A DNA stretch of 64,000 nucleotides from Asparagopsis taxiformis (lineage: Eukaryota > Rhodophyta > Florideophyceae > Bonnemaisoniales > Bonnemaisoniaceae). The DNA lies in the NCBI GenBank assembly GCA_030407315.1, contig JALQPE010000578.1, forward strand, positions 1-64,000, written 5' to 3'. A model generated the notes under the pieces. It was not told the DNA's origin, searched no databases, and saw nothing but the letters and a program-made list of their open reading frames with translations. The position numbers and the translations under genes are program-made. Below, in pieces: positions 32,599 to 42,741 of the stretch; position 1 is the first letter of the stretch; each line of letters starts with the position of its first letter.

Positions 32599-33068
32599 TG
32601 TCACTCTTTACAGACTAGCTACTAAAATTCTTCACTACGACAAAATATTTTAGAAATAATTAGCTAGAAATTAGATTTGCTTTATTGGATCTACCACCGC
32701 CACCGCCGTGCAAATTAGCTCTACACTTGGTGAAGGAATTTTCCTCGCCAGTTGATGACTATATAACCGGCGGTGCCCAGCCGGTGCCTGTAAAATTCCA
32801 ACCATCATCATCCAACATATCAACCCCCCCCTCAGCGACGAATAAAAATTTCCCTCTGGCAATCCCCCGCCCTGCGCGTGCCCCGGTCGTCATTCACAGC
32901 CACACCCCTCGAGCCCGCGATCGGTAATCAAATCCTGCCCTCCTCGGGCAACAGCATCCGCCTCTTCAGAAGGCAACCTATCCCCACACGTGTCAGAAAT
33001 TCGAGAACTTTCTGGAAATCAAAAATATTCTGGAAATTTTTATTGGAAACTACTGAGTTTTTCTGACA
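32599..33068 (+). repeat. 5' LTR (470 bp)
   Basis: TG...CA ends. It includes a TATATAA box at 32,760-32,766. The 168 bp between two AAAATTC repeats (32,624 and 32,792), which include the TATA box, are missing from the 3' LTR. Confidence 0.92.
32760..32766 (+). promoter_or_regulatory. LTR TATA box
   Basis: TATATAA in the 5' LTR, the likely promoter core of the element's genomic RNA. Confidence 0.55.
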
Positions 33069-33416
33069 GTCTAGACTATACAAGGAAACTCGCATCTGGA
33101 AATTTGAATTCCAAATATTGCGCGACAGTTTCACTACAAATTTTTTATTTGAAACTGTGCGGAACGTTTGGCGGACTCCCGTCTGATTACTTCGGTAATA
33201 ATTCTCGAATCTAAAACAAAAAAGGGATCTAAAAAGGGGAAGAACCCCAAAACAAAAAAAGAAAAAAAAGGGTAAAGCCCAAAAGATAAAAAGAAAAGAA
33301 GAAAAGGGGAAGAACCCCAAAAAAAAGGTAAAACCAAAAAAAAGAAAGGAAAAGTAAGTAAAAAAACAAAAATACCCCCAAAAGAAGGAAAAAACTAGAA
33401 GCTAACGTAAATTACA
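33069..33416. other. Retrotransposon leader, A-rich
   Basis: From 33,215 an A/G-rich tract contains two copies of an AAGGGGAAGAACCCC segment. GTAAGT near 33,354 and a pyrimidine-poor ..TTACAG at 33,411-33,416 could mark a leader intron. No primer binding site matching a familiar tRNA was recognised right after the LTR. Confidence 0.45.
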
Positions 33417-34028
33417 GTGGCGAGAACTAAGCGTGCGTCAAACGACCCACAGGTCCTACAGGAGCAGGAGAGACGGGTCCAGCGGGCCTACCAAGCCACT
33501 AACGGACCAGGAAGTGCCCAGTCCGACTGTGCCCAAGCACCCATCAGGCCCAGTACCCCTGTCACCAATACAGGTTGGGAACATCTCGCTGATTCCGACC
33601 AGACCCCTCCCACTGCGCGCGCGAACCGTCCCTCATCCTCTTCCGACCGCCCCAAAGTCGGTGAGAGTGCAACAGGTCGCACTTTACAGCTTATGCCCCA
33701 CGCAGCCTCTGTCAACACTCATCGGGTCGCTCAATCACGAGTCAACAAGAGTATTAAGCCCCCATCTGACAAGCGCGTGTACAAGTGTAAAGTCTGTGAT
33801 ATCACTCTATCTTCGGCGTATCAGAAGCGCATACACGAAGGAGGCTCCTAGCACAAACGTGTGATTGAAGCAATAGAAGCTCGCAAGAACAACTTCTACC
33901 CTTGCGAGCTGTGCGACTTACACTTCCGCACACGCCTGGAAGCGGAAGCGCACGAGCATACACGTGGCCACCTGCGCAAAAAGCGCCAAGCAAGGGACAA
34001 GGAGTTTCTAGATAGGTTGAATAACTAA
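33417..34028 (+). pseudogene. Two-finger C2H2 ORF inside copia element, one TAG
   Basis: Frame open from 33,417 to TAA at 34,028 except for TAG at 33,849-33,851. Finger 1 is CKVCDITLSS...RIHEGGS, with its final histidine just after the TAG. Finger 2 is CELCDLHFRTRLEAEAHEHTRGH. Both have C-x2-C-x12-H spacing with a wide H-x5 to H-x6 end, like the U1/matrin (JAZ) type that binds RNA or double-stranded RNA. The first 100 residues are P, S and T rich. There is no ATG at the left edge; the frame begins at a GTG that follows a CAG, so a spliced start is possible. An ORF upstream of gag in the sense direction is not standard for copia elements. Confidence 0.55.
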
Positions 34029-34119
34029 GTTGTAATAGCTTGCAAAACTTCCAATTTTAGCTAAAGTGTTCAAACCTTTGAGATTTTCCTTCTGTCCATC
34101 ACCCCTCCATACTGCGACA

Positions 34120-35637
34120 ATGGCACCCTCACTGGAAAAGATCAGGTCCAATCTGAAGGACTACGCACCGATCTCATCCGCCCACGGTGGCATCAAAGCA
34201 GCTATGAGTGTCATCATCATGGCTGACCCTCAGCCCTCCGACGAAGCAGCCATCAGAGACCTGCGACAGGACCTACCCCCATCCGTTCTCTACAGCGAGG
34301 AATCTCTAAGTGGTCCGCATACCCTCTATCGGATTCTTCGCGACTACCTTGTCGTGAAGGGATGTCAATACAAGCAGCATCCTAAGAGCAATCGCATTAC
34401 GTACGGTCTACCATCAATCCTCTACAACCAGACGGTTGACCAGGACCTTACCATGAGTTTAATCGAGCGCTCAGAGGACAAGGCTCCCATACACCCCTCA
34501 CACGCGTCTGACTCCCAAAGTAACTCTGGAGGAGAAGAACCCTCTCGGAAACTGGCCCACAGCATTGCTACCCGATTCAAGAGTTCCGAAAAATTCAGCG
34601 GCAAATTGGGTGAGGATCTCACTGAGCACATCAACAACTATCTCGATGCAGCTAGTGAATACTCAATGGGTCAGGGAGAAAAGCTTCTTTTCATCCATCA
34701 CATCTTTGATGGCGAAGCGAAACGGTTCTACCGGACCAAGGTGCTCTCCGCCGTCAATGACTTCGCCAGCGCCTGCCAAATGATGCAGAAAGAGTTCAAT
34801 AGCATCACGAGGCAGAACAGAGTTCGCAAACACCTCCAGAAGCTGCGTCTCAATGCGATAGTGAAGACTAAGAATTGCTCAGTTTCCGAAGCTTTCGAGG
34901 AACGTAGAGAAACCATCACTAAGTTTGCACCACAGGGACCAATGACTCACCGGTCCGAGGAAGACAAAGTAGATTATCTCTACAAAGCTGTCGTTGGAGC
35001 AAATTGGGCAAGAGGACCACTGGCCGCCTCTCAGTCTTCTACCCCAACTTGGGATTTTCAGCAATTATACACCGCCCTCGACGCTGCCTGGCTCCAAGAA
35101 CAGGAAGAAGCAGAAGTGCGCCAACGGGATAATCGTGGATATCATACTCACAACTTTGGTGAGATGACATCGTCTAGAATCCATTACCAAGGACAAGGTA
35201 CTTATGGGAGACCTAGGAAGTTCAAATCAAAATCTTCCGCACCTTACCGTCCTCCAGTACATCAAAACGGTACCCCCAACCCCTCTGCTGGACGTAATGG
35301 AACTGACAGATTTGGCCATGCCCGCACCTGTCACAACTGCGGTAGCAAGGATCACTTCATTAGAGACTGCAACCAAAGGCCGAACGTCGTACAGAATGTC
35401 GCAAAAATGATCTCCAAGCATCCCAACCGCACGAAGCAGATTCTCTTCGAACTCTCCGTTCAAACTGAAGACGCTCTGGTCAACTATCAGGACGACGACA
35501 GGTTCAACGCGTTCTTCGCCGAAGAAGAAGAAGGTTCTGAATCTTCGAGTGAAAATGAACAATCAAACGAAGACCCGAAGAACTTCTACAGCTTCCACGA
35601 TCTTGAAACAGATGCAGTGGACCCCGAAGATTTTTAG
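34120..35637 (+). CDS. gag: Copia gag with zinc knuckle
   Basis: 505 residues from ATG 34,120 (MAPSLEK); an upstream ATG at 34,066 adds a proline/phenylalanine-rich leader that looks non-coding. The middle has the helical gag core. A CCHC knuckle CHNCGSKDHFIRDC (C-x2-C-x4-H-x4-C) near residue 405 binds nucleic acid. The tail is acidic (E, S and D rich) and ends PEDF. It forms the virus-like particle and packages element RNA. The stop is at a GAT-TTT-TAG site that allows a -1 shift into pol. Confidence 0.88.
   Translation: MAPSLEKIRSNLKDYAPISSAHGGIKAAMSVIIMADPQPSDEAAIRDLRQDLPPSVLYSEESLSGPHTLYRILRDYLVVKGCQYKQHPKSNRITYGLPSILYNQTVDQDLTMSLIERSEDKAPIHPSHASDSQSNSGGEEPSRKLAHSIATRFKSSEKFSGKLGEDLTEHINNYLDAASEYSMGQGEKLLFIHHIFDGEAKRFYRTKVLSAVNDFASACQMMQKEFNSITRQNRVRKHLQKLRLNAIVKTKNCSVSEAFEERRETITKFAPQGPMTHRSEEDKVDYLYKAVVGANWARGPLAASQSSTPTWDFQQLYTALDAAWLQEQEEAEVRQRDNRGYHTHNFGEMTSSRIHYQGQGTYGRPRKFKSKSSAPYRPPVHQNGTPNPSAGRNGTDRFGHARTCHNCGSKDHFIRDCNQRPNVVQNVAKMISKHPNRTKQILFELSVQTEDALVNYQDDDRFNAFFAEEEEGSESSSENEQSNEDPKNFYSFHDLETDAVDPEDF
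35629..35637 (+). promoter_or_regulatory. Candidate -1 frameshift site at the gag stop
   Basis: Gag-frame codons are GAT TTT TAG. Slipping back one base at T TTT gives TTA GCT GGA, the frame that runs without a stop into the protease. It is a homopolymer directly before a stop (shifty stop). Confidence 0.5.
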
Positions 35638-37133
35638 CTGGAGGCAGTACCCACCGTCGTTCGTGCTCTGAATCCCCCATCAACACGTCCGAATCTGTCC
35701 TCCATCAATCCCGGTGTATCTCCACTAAGAGAAGAAGCCAGGAGATCTTCGTCATAAAAGGGGAACGCAAAACCAGTGCCCTTGACCCAAAGTCATCCCG
35801 TCACATCCGCAAGGATCTATGGCACGGAGCATGCTTGGACACTGGAGCCCAGAAAACCGTCATAGGCAAACCGCAAGCACTTGCGTATTGCCGATTTATC
35901 GGCGTTAAATTCAAGCCCCGAAAAAACCGAAACTCCTACCGCTTTGGAGAAGACCTCCAACTATCTCTCGGCTACATAGAGATTAGGATCCCCTCCCCTC
36001 GAGATAGCTTCGTCTCTCTCAATGTTGACGTATTAAATGTCGACGTACCATTCCTCATCGGACTAGATGTACTAGACCAACTTGAGATGACAGTAGACAC
36101 GGTAGAAAATGCTTTAAAGTGCCCATCCTTAAAATGGAAAATACCTTTGTGTCGAAAGTTTGGACATGTTTACCTCGAATGGGAACACTCCCATCGCATC
36201 CTATTCACCAAAAACGAGCTGCTAAAGCTGCATAGAGGATTTCAACATCCAGCGGATGAAAGACTCTTAAAACTTATCAAACGCGCTCGTCCAAATGAAT
36301 ACAACGAAGAAACTACCAAACTACTTCGCGAAATCTCTGACAAATGCGAAATTTGTCAGAAAACTGCACACCCCCCGATTAGGTTCAAAACTTCAATGCC
36401 CCCTGAAAAAGACCTCGTTTTTGGAGAAGAAATTTCCATGGACTTAATGTTCATCGACTCCAACGCCATACTTCATGTCGTTGACACAGCTACCCGTTTT
36501 TCTTCGGCTACGTTCTTGGACTCTAACGGATCCACATACGGACAGACTGCCTATGGTGTCTGGTTGGCATTCCTAGAATGCTGGTGTACTCTGTACTCTG
36601 GTTACCCCAACCGTCTGAGGACCGACTACGGTTCAATTTTTACGTCCCCAAAATGGAAAGAGCTTACTACCGAGAACGGAATTCAACTCAGAATTTCCGG
36701 GATCGAAGCTCATAACTCCCTTGGGATTTGTGAACGACTTCACGACCCTCTCCGTCGAATCTACCGTAAAGTCCGGAAAGAAGTAAGCAACCTTAGTGAA
36801 CACATTACACTTCGACTCGCGTTGAAAGCAATGAACGATACTATGGGAGAAAATGGACTGGTTCCCTCCCTACTAGTGTTCGGGATCATCCCCAGATTCC
36901 CAATCATCAACAGCAATCTTCCAGTTCAAGCTGAACGGATGGAAGCGCTGTCGCTAGCTCAGCGTGAGATGAACACTATAATCGCCCAGAGAAGGATTCT
37001 CACTGCACTCACTAAGAATGTACCTTCTGCAACAGATGAAACGTACTCTATCGATGACGAAGTTCTGGTCTATCGAGAAAAAGAGAAGGAATGGATTGGG
37101 CCGTACAAAGTTGTTTTCGTTGACGGAAAATGA
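35634..37133 (+). CDS. pol: Copia pol part 1: protease and integrase
   Basis: Frame is -1 to gag and open from the gag stop to TGA 37,131-37,133. Aspartic protease active site LDTGAQKT begins at 35,835. Integrase zinc domain: HRGFQH then CEICQ (HHCC). Catalytic triad: D in SMDLMFID, D in RTDYGS, E in CERLHD. The end, near residue VYREKEKEWIGPYKVV, resembles the copia integrase C-terminus. It cleaves polyproteins and inserts cDNA into the genome. There is no ATG before the protease, which supports expression as a Gag-Pol fusion. The stop overlaps the start of the next frame as ATGA. Confidence 0.88.
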   Translation, partial: LAGGSTHRRSCSESPINTSESVLHQSRCISTKRRSQEIFVIKGERKTSALDPKSSRHIRKDLWHGACLDTGAQKTVIGKPQALAYCRFIGVKFKPRKNRNSYRFGEDLQLSLGYIEIRIPSPRDSFVSLNVDVLNVDVPFLIGLDVLDQLEMTVDTVENALKCPSLKWKIPLCRKFGHVYLEWEHSHRILFTKNELLKLHRGFQHPADERLLKLIKRARPNEYNEETTKLLREISDKCEICQKTAHPPIRFKTSMPPEKDLVFGEEISMDLMFIDSNAILHVVDTATRFSSATFLDSNGSTYGQTAYGVWLAFLECWCTLYSGYPNRLRTDYGSIFTSPKWKELTTENGIQLRISGIEAHNSLGICERLHDPLRRIYRKVRKEVSNLSEHITLRLALKAMNDTMGENGLVPSLLVFGIIPRFPIINSNLPVQAERMEALSLAQREMNTIIAQRRILTALTKNVPSATDETYSIDDEVLVYREKEKEWIGPYKVVFVDGK

Positions 37134-38827
37134 TTACCGTACAAAATTCTGAAAGGACTTATGAAGGATTTTTCAACTCGCAACAGGTAAAACGCTACCA
37201 AAAAGATGGTGAAGAAAATGGCCCTTACGCTCAGTCACCAAGTGTTCTTTACCAGATGTTGCAACCCTTCCGTTCCAAACAGAATTCACCTCCCCCGGAG
37301 TTCTCTACAATGATCACTGAAGTCATTCACCCCGGAGATCCTAGAGAAGCCCACTTCAATGAGGCTAAAAGGAAAGAAATCCAGGGACTAATTGATCGAA
37401 AAACATGGAGGGAAATTCCCAAATCCCTTGTACCGAAAGGTGCAAATATCCTTGGAGGTAGATTTGTACTTGCCATCAAGGACCCCGGGACTGACAAAGA
37501 AAAACTGAAAGCCCGATACGTGGTCCAAGGTCACCGTGACAAAATGAAGCTCTCACTAGTTCACGACACGGCGACTGCGAAACAGCATTCGACTAAAATC
37601 CTTGTTGCTATTTCGGCTATTTTTTGCTTTCGAATATTCTCGACAGACGTCACTCAAGCTTACCTACAAAGCGCAGAGAAACTGAATCGAGATGTCTTTG
37701 TCAAACCATCCAAAGATTTCGGCTTACCAGATGATATTGTACTAAAATTGGAAAAACCCTTATACAGACTTCCCGATAGTGGAGACTATTGGGGAAAAAC
37801 AATCTCCGATCACCTTGTCAACAACTTGGGCATGACAAAAACGATCGGCGATGAGGCCTTATTGTACAAGTCAGTACAAAATAAGCTGGTTGGACTGTGC
37901 GTCACTTACATGGATGACATCCTCCACGCAGGAAACGAAGAATTCTCTTCTACTTCCAAAGCGACTGAAAAGCGTTTCCAGTGTCGAAAACGCGAATGGG
38001 ACAACACCCAATTCGCCGGCGTTGAGATTGAGTCAGGAAACGGCGAGAAACTAATCCATCAAAGGAAGTATATCAACAAGCTTAAAATGCTTGAAAATAC
38101 TTCTTCTTTTAGTGAATACCGCTCTCTACGAGCACAACTCGCGTGGGTATGTCAAACTCGACCGGACATAGCCTGCTCCGTCGCTCAATCCACCCAGGTG
38201 ACAAATGAAAGATTTGAGAACAGTTCGCTAGAACATATCAAAGCTCTCAATTCCGTTATCACTCACTTGTCCAAAATGGAATATCTCCCGTTGCGATATC
38301 CAAAACTGGACGTTAAATCCCTTAGACTTCAGGTTTACTCCGACGCATCCTATGGAAACAACTATGATGGATCTTCTCAGATCTTATACATCATCTTTTT
38401 AGCTGATGGCGTAAACCGTTGTCAACCACTTTATTGGTCTTCTCGGAAGTCCAAACTAGTACGCAGATCTGTGCTCGGAAGCGAAGCTATGGCCTTTGCT
38501 GATGGCTTTGATATGGCATATATCCTCCAAGCTGACTTGCAATCAATTCTCCAGATTAATATTCCAATTGTCATGCTTACAGATAGCCTTTCTCTTTTCG
38601 ACGTTATATCGAAAGCAACTAATACTGCTGAGAAACGGCTCATGATTGACTTACAGGTCGTCAAAAGTGCCTATTCATCTCGAGAGATGGAGAAAATTTG
38701 CTTCATACGAAGTGAACATAATCCCGCCGACGCGCTCACTAAAGTTTCTAGGAAAGCTATCCTGGAATCTATTCTGACCGAGGCGAAACTTGACCATCCA
38801 ATCGAGCAATGGGTCGATAGAAAGTAG
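37130..38827 (+). CDS. pol: Copia pol part 2: reverse transcriptase and RNase H
   Basis: 565 residues. RT blocks: FSTDVTQAYLQ (first aspartate) and YMDDILHAG (catalytic YMDD). RNase H: YSDASYGNN, then SRKSKLVRRSVLGSEAMA, then MLTDSLSLFD. It converts element RNA to cDNA. The frame is -1 to the integrase frame, overlapping it by four bases (A of AAA plus TGA). Either one A was lost or a second -1 shift at GGA AAA TGA makes a continuous pol; in other copia elements integrase and RT are one ORF. RT also starts with an in-frame ATG, so reinitiation is possible. Confidence 0.88.
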   Translation: MITVQNSERTYEGFFNSQQVKRYQKDGEENGPYAQSPSVLYQMLQPFRSKQNSPPPEFSTMITEVIHPGDPREAHFNEAKRKEIQGLIDRKTWREIPKSLVPKGANILGGRFVLAIKDPGTDKEKLKARYVVQGHRDKMKLSLVHDTATAKQHSTKILVAISAIFCFRIFSTDVTQAYLQSAEKLNRDVFVKPSKDFGLPDDIVLKLEKPLYRLPDSGDYWGKTISDHLVNNLGMTKTIGDEALLYKSVQNKLVGLCVTYMDDILHAGNEEFSSTSKATEKRFQCRKREWDNTQFAGVEIESGNGEKLIHQRKYINKLKMLENTSSFSEYRSLRAQLAWVCQTRPDIACSVAQSTQVTNERFENSSLEHIKALNSVITHLSKMEYLPLRYPKLDVKSLRLQVYSDASYGNNYDGSSQILYIIFLADGVNRCQPLYWSSRKSKLVRRSVLGSEAMAFADGFDMAYILQADLQSILQINIPIVMLTDSLSLFDVISKATNTAEKRLMIDLQVVKSAYSSREMEKICFIRSEHNPADALTKVSRKAILESILTEAKLDHPIEQWVDRK

Positions 38828-38855
38828 AAATGAGAATCAAAATTCTTTGTCGAGC

Positions 38856-38872
38856 GAAAGAAAAGTAGGGAG
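38856..38872 (+). other. Polypurine tract
   Basis: Seventeen bases, all purine except one T, ending AGTAGGGAG immediately before the 3' LTR. This is the expected plus-strand cDNA primer site. Confidence 0.7.
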
Positions 38873-39174
38873 TGTCACTCTTTACAGACTAGCTACTAAA
38901 ATTCCAACCATCATCCAACAAATCAACCCCCCCCCCCTCAGCGACGAATAAAAATTTCCCTCTGGCAATCCCCCGCCCTGTGCGTGCCCCGGTCGTCATT
39001 TACAGCCACACCCCTCAAGCCCGCAATCGGTAATCAAATCCTGCCCTCCTCGGGCAACAGCATCCGCCTCTTCAGAAGGCAACCTATCCCCACACGTGTC
39101 AGAAATTCGAGAACTTTCTGGAAATCAAAAATATTCTGGAAATTTTTATTGGAAACTACTGAGTTTTTCTGACA
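38873..39174 (+). repeat. 3' LTR (302 bp, internally deleted)
   Basis: Matches the 5' LTR except for loss of 168 bp between AAAATTC microrepeats and a few substitutions, mostly C to T or G to A. The TATA box is gone. Confidence 0.92.
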
Positions 39175-40114
39175 CCCCCCCCCCCCCTATTCAACCTCAC
39201 GTTTAGCTACCCGAACTTTGCATACTTAAAATTATAATTGTAATTATTCCAAGTTACTAGTAATTCAAACCTACTTAAATTTATCTAATCTGTCTGTAAT
39301 TGAAAATTACATGTTCTGGCTGGCACTGGTGCTTTGATCAACTTTAGGTTGTGGTCTGGAAAAAATATCAGAGAACCAATATTAGTGTGGCCACCTGTCA
39401 CGCTACCTAAAATACTGTGGGTATGGGAAGGTGCGAATCCGAGGATAATCTAACATTAACACATGGTATATTGTTCACGAGCTGTCCAGGAACCAATCTT
39501 CATCGGACTGTGCCTATATCTAGTGTCTATCGCACAAGCAAATTTCCTCATATGAGGTCACCCCTGGCCTCATATGAGGCCGAGAAAATTGGCCAAAAAT
39601 TACGAAAAAAACAGCCTTTGTTCTGGCAGTTCAACCACAAAAAAAACTGTGCAACTTTTCTGCGTTTAATGGTGTTCAGGAGGCCATAAAGATAGAAGAA
39701 CCGATGATGTGATCTAGCGGCTGCAAAGTTTGACTTTCTCACAGTGTTCAGCCCTGCCAAACCATGAAACTCGCTGGGACGTCTTTCCGACAAAAACGTT
39801 CTCCATCTCAGAAGAAATTTACATTACTATAAGGGTGGTAAAAAGTGGCCTCATATGAGGCCACTTGTCTGATAGACACTAGTGTGAACTGCTTAGTTTT
39901 CAAACCTGAACCTAATTGTGCAAGTGCAGAGAGCAAGAATGAAGTATAATCTAGCTCGTGAGAGCTATTATTATTGTACATGCTGAGTCGCCGCTATATC
40001 ATGGCGGCACAAAAAAACTGTTTTGTAGTCACCCGCTCCAGTGTGTCAGACGAGCATTTGTCTTATGCAGTCTGTGTGCAGTGGAGGCGAGGACGCTGTA
40101 TTGTCGTCCTATCG
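39175..40114. other. Intergenic DNA with a MITE
   Basis: Between the copia element and the gene island. It holds the poly-C right flank, AT-rich DNA and the MITE at 39,524-39,878. No gene supported. Confidence 0.6.
39524..39878. mobile_element. 355-bp MITE with CTAG target duplication
   Basis: Ends TGTCTATC...GATAGACA are flanked by CTAG on both sides (39,520-39,523 and 39,879-39,882). The inverted ends extend about 35 bp with gaps and both include CCTCATATGAGG. Perfect 16-bp palindromes GGCCTCATATGAGGCC lie at 39,566-39,581 and 39,847-39,862, with a 12-bp core copy at 39,546-39,557. It has no coding capacity. Confidence 0.75.
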
Positions 40115-41662
40115 CTAACAACAGCCGAATACCTGTATATCACCTTCATTACTCGCAGTGACAATGACCAATCCACTAGTTCGCACACTATAATTTGCAG
40201 CTCGCAAGTTCAAAGCCTCCGGCGGGACAATTTCTGGAGCGAACAACGCCGCTGTAACCATGCCACTATCCTGTGCATGGAAGGCTTCGTACGCGATCCC
40301 GCTATCTTTCTTTGGGGCATGATCTGCAACTGGTTCGCGTCGTGGCGCTTCTTCGTTTTTTGCATTATCGGAGTAATCCACGTCCCAGATGTGCACCATT
40401 CGAGTTTCAGCAGCACAGAGCACAAAGTTACCTTTCGGGGAGAATGAGCCGTTTAAAAGTGACTCATTGTTTTGATGGCCGACAAATTTGGCTTGCACTG
40501 ACTTGTCATCCAGGCGATACAATCGCAAGCGCGAGTCATTGGATGAGATTAGTACGTTATCAGTTTGATTGAAGAACCGAAATCCACAGATTTTCTTTCC
40601 TTGTGCGTGCTTTGCACGTCGCGACCGGACGTCCAACTGTGTCGTGTGTTTGAACTGCCATTCAGCTTGAATTTCGTCAAATAGCGCATAAAACTTGCAA
40701 CGGCCATGATAGGTGCCGACTAGAGCGGTGGTGCCATCAGGCGTAATGGCGCACGAGGTGATCAGATCATCTGTTTCGGCCTGGCTGAGCATCTTTCGCT
40801 CTTTGAGATGCCACATGCGCACCATACCGTCTACAGCGCCGGAGATGCATATTTGCTCTGCGGTAGGATGGTATGCAACGCTTGTCACCATATCATTGTG
40901 CATCAATTTCCTTAAACATGCTTTCGCTCTCGGATGCCAGAGACGAATGCTTTTATCGAGAGAGCCCGATAGTAGAAAGTCATTTTGACTCCACCCGAGG
41001 GCCGTTACATCGGAGGTATGTCCACTAAAAGCGACCAGCGATGCGCCTTTTCTAATATACACAAATGATGAATGAACACGAGCGCCGGGGATTACAGATT
41101 CGGTCGCACCTGATGCGGATAAGCCTTTGGCAACGTTGACAGCACTATCCGCAAGTGTGGTGTCGATATCCCAAATCTTAATGATAGTATCTTCGCCAGC
41201 GGAAGCGAGAAAGGTGCCATTATTGTTGAATTCGATGACGCGGATAGCGCCTGTATGAGCGCGGACGCGCTGCCATCTGTAGAGATTTGCAAAATCGCGT
41301 TCGCGCTTCTTATGTGCAATGACCTTGACGTGATCTGAAGCGCGTAATGTGCGATGGGCGTTTTGTAATTCGTCAGAGCGGGAACGTTTGGATGGATTAG
41401 GTGGGCGGTCGTTGTGCCTTGTATCCGTAATGGTAGGCATGATTGGAGGCTTGGTGGAGGAGCCTGGACGCGTTTCGGACGGCTTGATTGTTGGTTTTTC
41501 GACCCACTCTTGATCTGTGATATACGATTTCATGCCCGTGTCGAGGTCTTTGAGCAGAAATTTTTCGTGGCCAGGCACGGGAAGTGCAACGTCCAACGCG
41601 ATGGGCTGCTGGGCGAGCGGGGGGTCTGATGGGTCGCGCCCAGCGGAAGGGTCGTCATCCAT
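40115..41662 (-). CDS. WD40 protein, WDR44/Dgr2-like
   Basis: 515 residues, single exon. An N-terminal disordered part contains VPGHEKFLLKDLDTG (29-43). At least six WD repeats follow from about 134: AHTGAIRVIEF...SAGEDTIIKIWD, GHTSDVTALGW...SLDKSIRLWH, HNDMVTSVAY...AVDGMVRMWH, TPDGTTALVGTYHGRCKFY, then ISSNDSRLRLYRL and a last AETRMVHIWDV (about 418-428). The order and the GTYHGRCKFY and SNDSRLRLY motifs match the WDR44 family, which in animals binds Rab11 on recycling endosomes. That role here is inferred. It is divergent from histone H3 with 440 bp between starts. Confidence 0.82.
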   Translation of the reverse strand: MDDDPSAGRDPSDPPLAQQPIALDVALPVPGHEKFLLKDLDTGMKSYITDQEWVEKPTIKPSETRPGSSTKPPIMPTITDTRHNDRPPNPSKRSRSDELQNAHRTLRASDHVKVIAHKKRERDFANLYRWQRVRAHTGAIRVIEFNNNGTFLASAGEDTIIKIWDIDTTLADSAVNVAKGLSASGATESVIPGARVHSSFVYIRKGASLVAFSGHTSDVTALGWSQNDFLLSGSLDKSIRLWHPRAKACLRKLMHNDMVTSVAYHPTAEQICISGAVDGMVRMWHLKERKMLSQAETDDLITSCAITPDGTTALVGTYHGRCKFYALFDEIQAEWQFKHTTQLDVRSRRAKHAQGKKICGFRFFNQTDNVLISSNDSRLRLYRLDDKSVQAKFVGHQNNESLLNGSFSPKGNFVLCAAETRMVHIWDVDYSDNAKNEEAPRREPVADHAPKKDSGIAYEAFHAQDSGMVTAALFAPEIVPPEALNLRAANYSVRTSGLVIVTASNEGDIQVFGCC

Positions 41663-42605
<943 letters not shown>

Positions 42606-42741
42606 GCACGCCGCGCCCGCAATCTACCCTGCCTGCTGCTTTATCATTCTACGCTAGTTGTTCTGTACATTATGGTAGCTAGCGCAAAACTCTCTTACTG
42701 TTACAATCTTGTTAAACTTGAGAATATCTTGCAGAATTTCG

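Larger units (their letters stand above)
32599..39174 (+). mobile_element. Ty1/copia LTR retrotransposon
   Basis: LTRs at 32,599-33,068 and 38,873-39,174 both start TGTC and end GACA. The inner region carries gag, then protease-integrase, then RT-RNase H, the copia order. It sits in poly-C: seven C before and thirteen C after, consistent with a 5-bp CCCCC duplication. The LTRs are nearly identical outside one deletion, so insertion is recent. Coding frames are open apart from shifts at 35,637 and 37,131 and a stop in the extra ORF. It may still be active or only recently dead. Confidence 0.93.

Noticed and set aside
33433..33864. 143-codon plus frame overlapping the zinc-finger ORF
   Set aside because: Proline- and serine-rich shadow; the alternative frame encodes both fingers.
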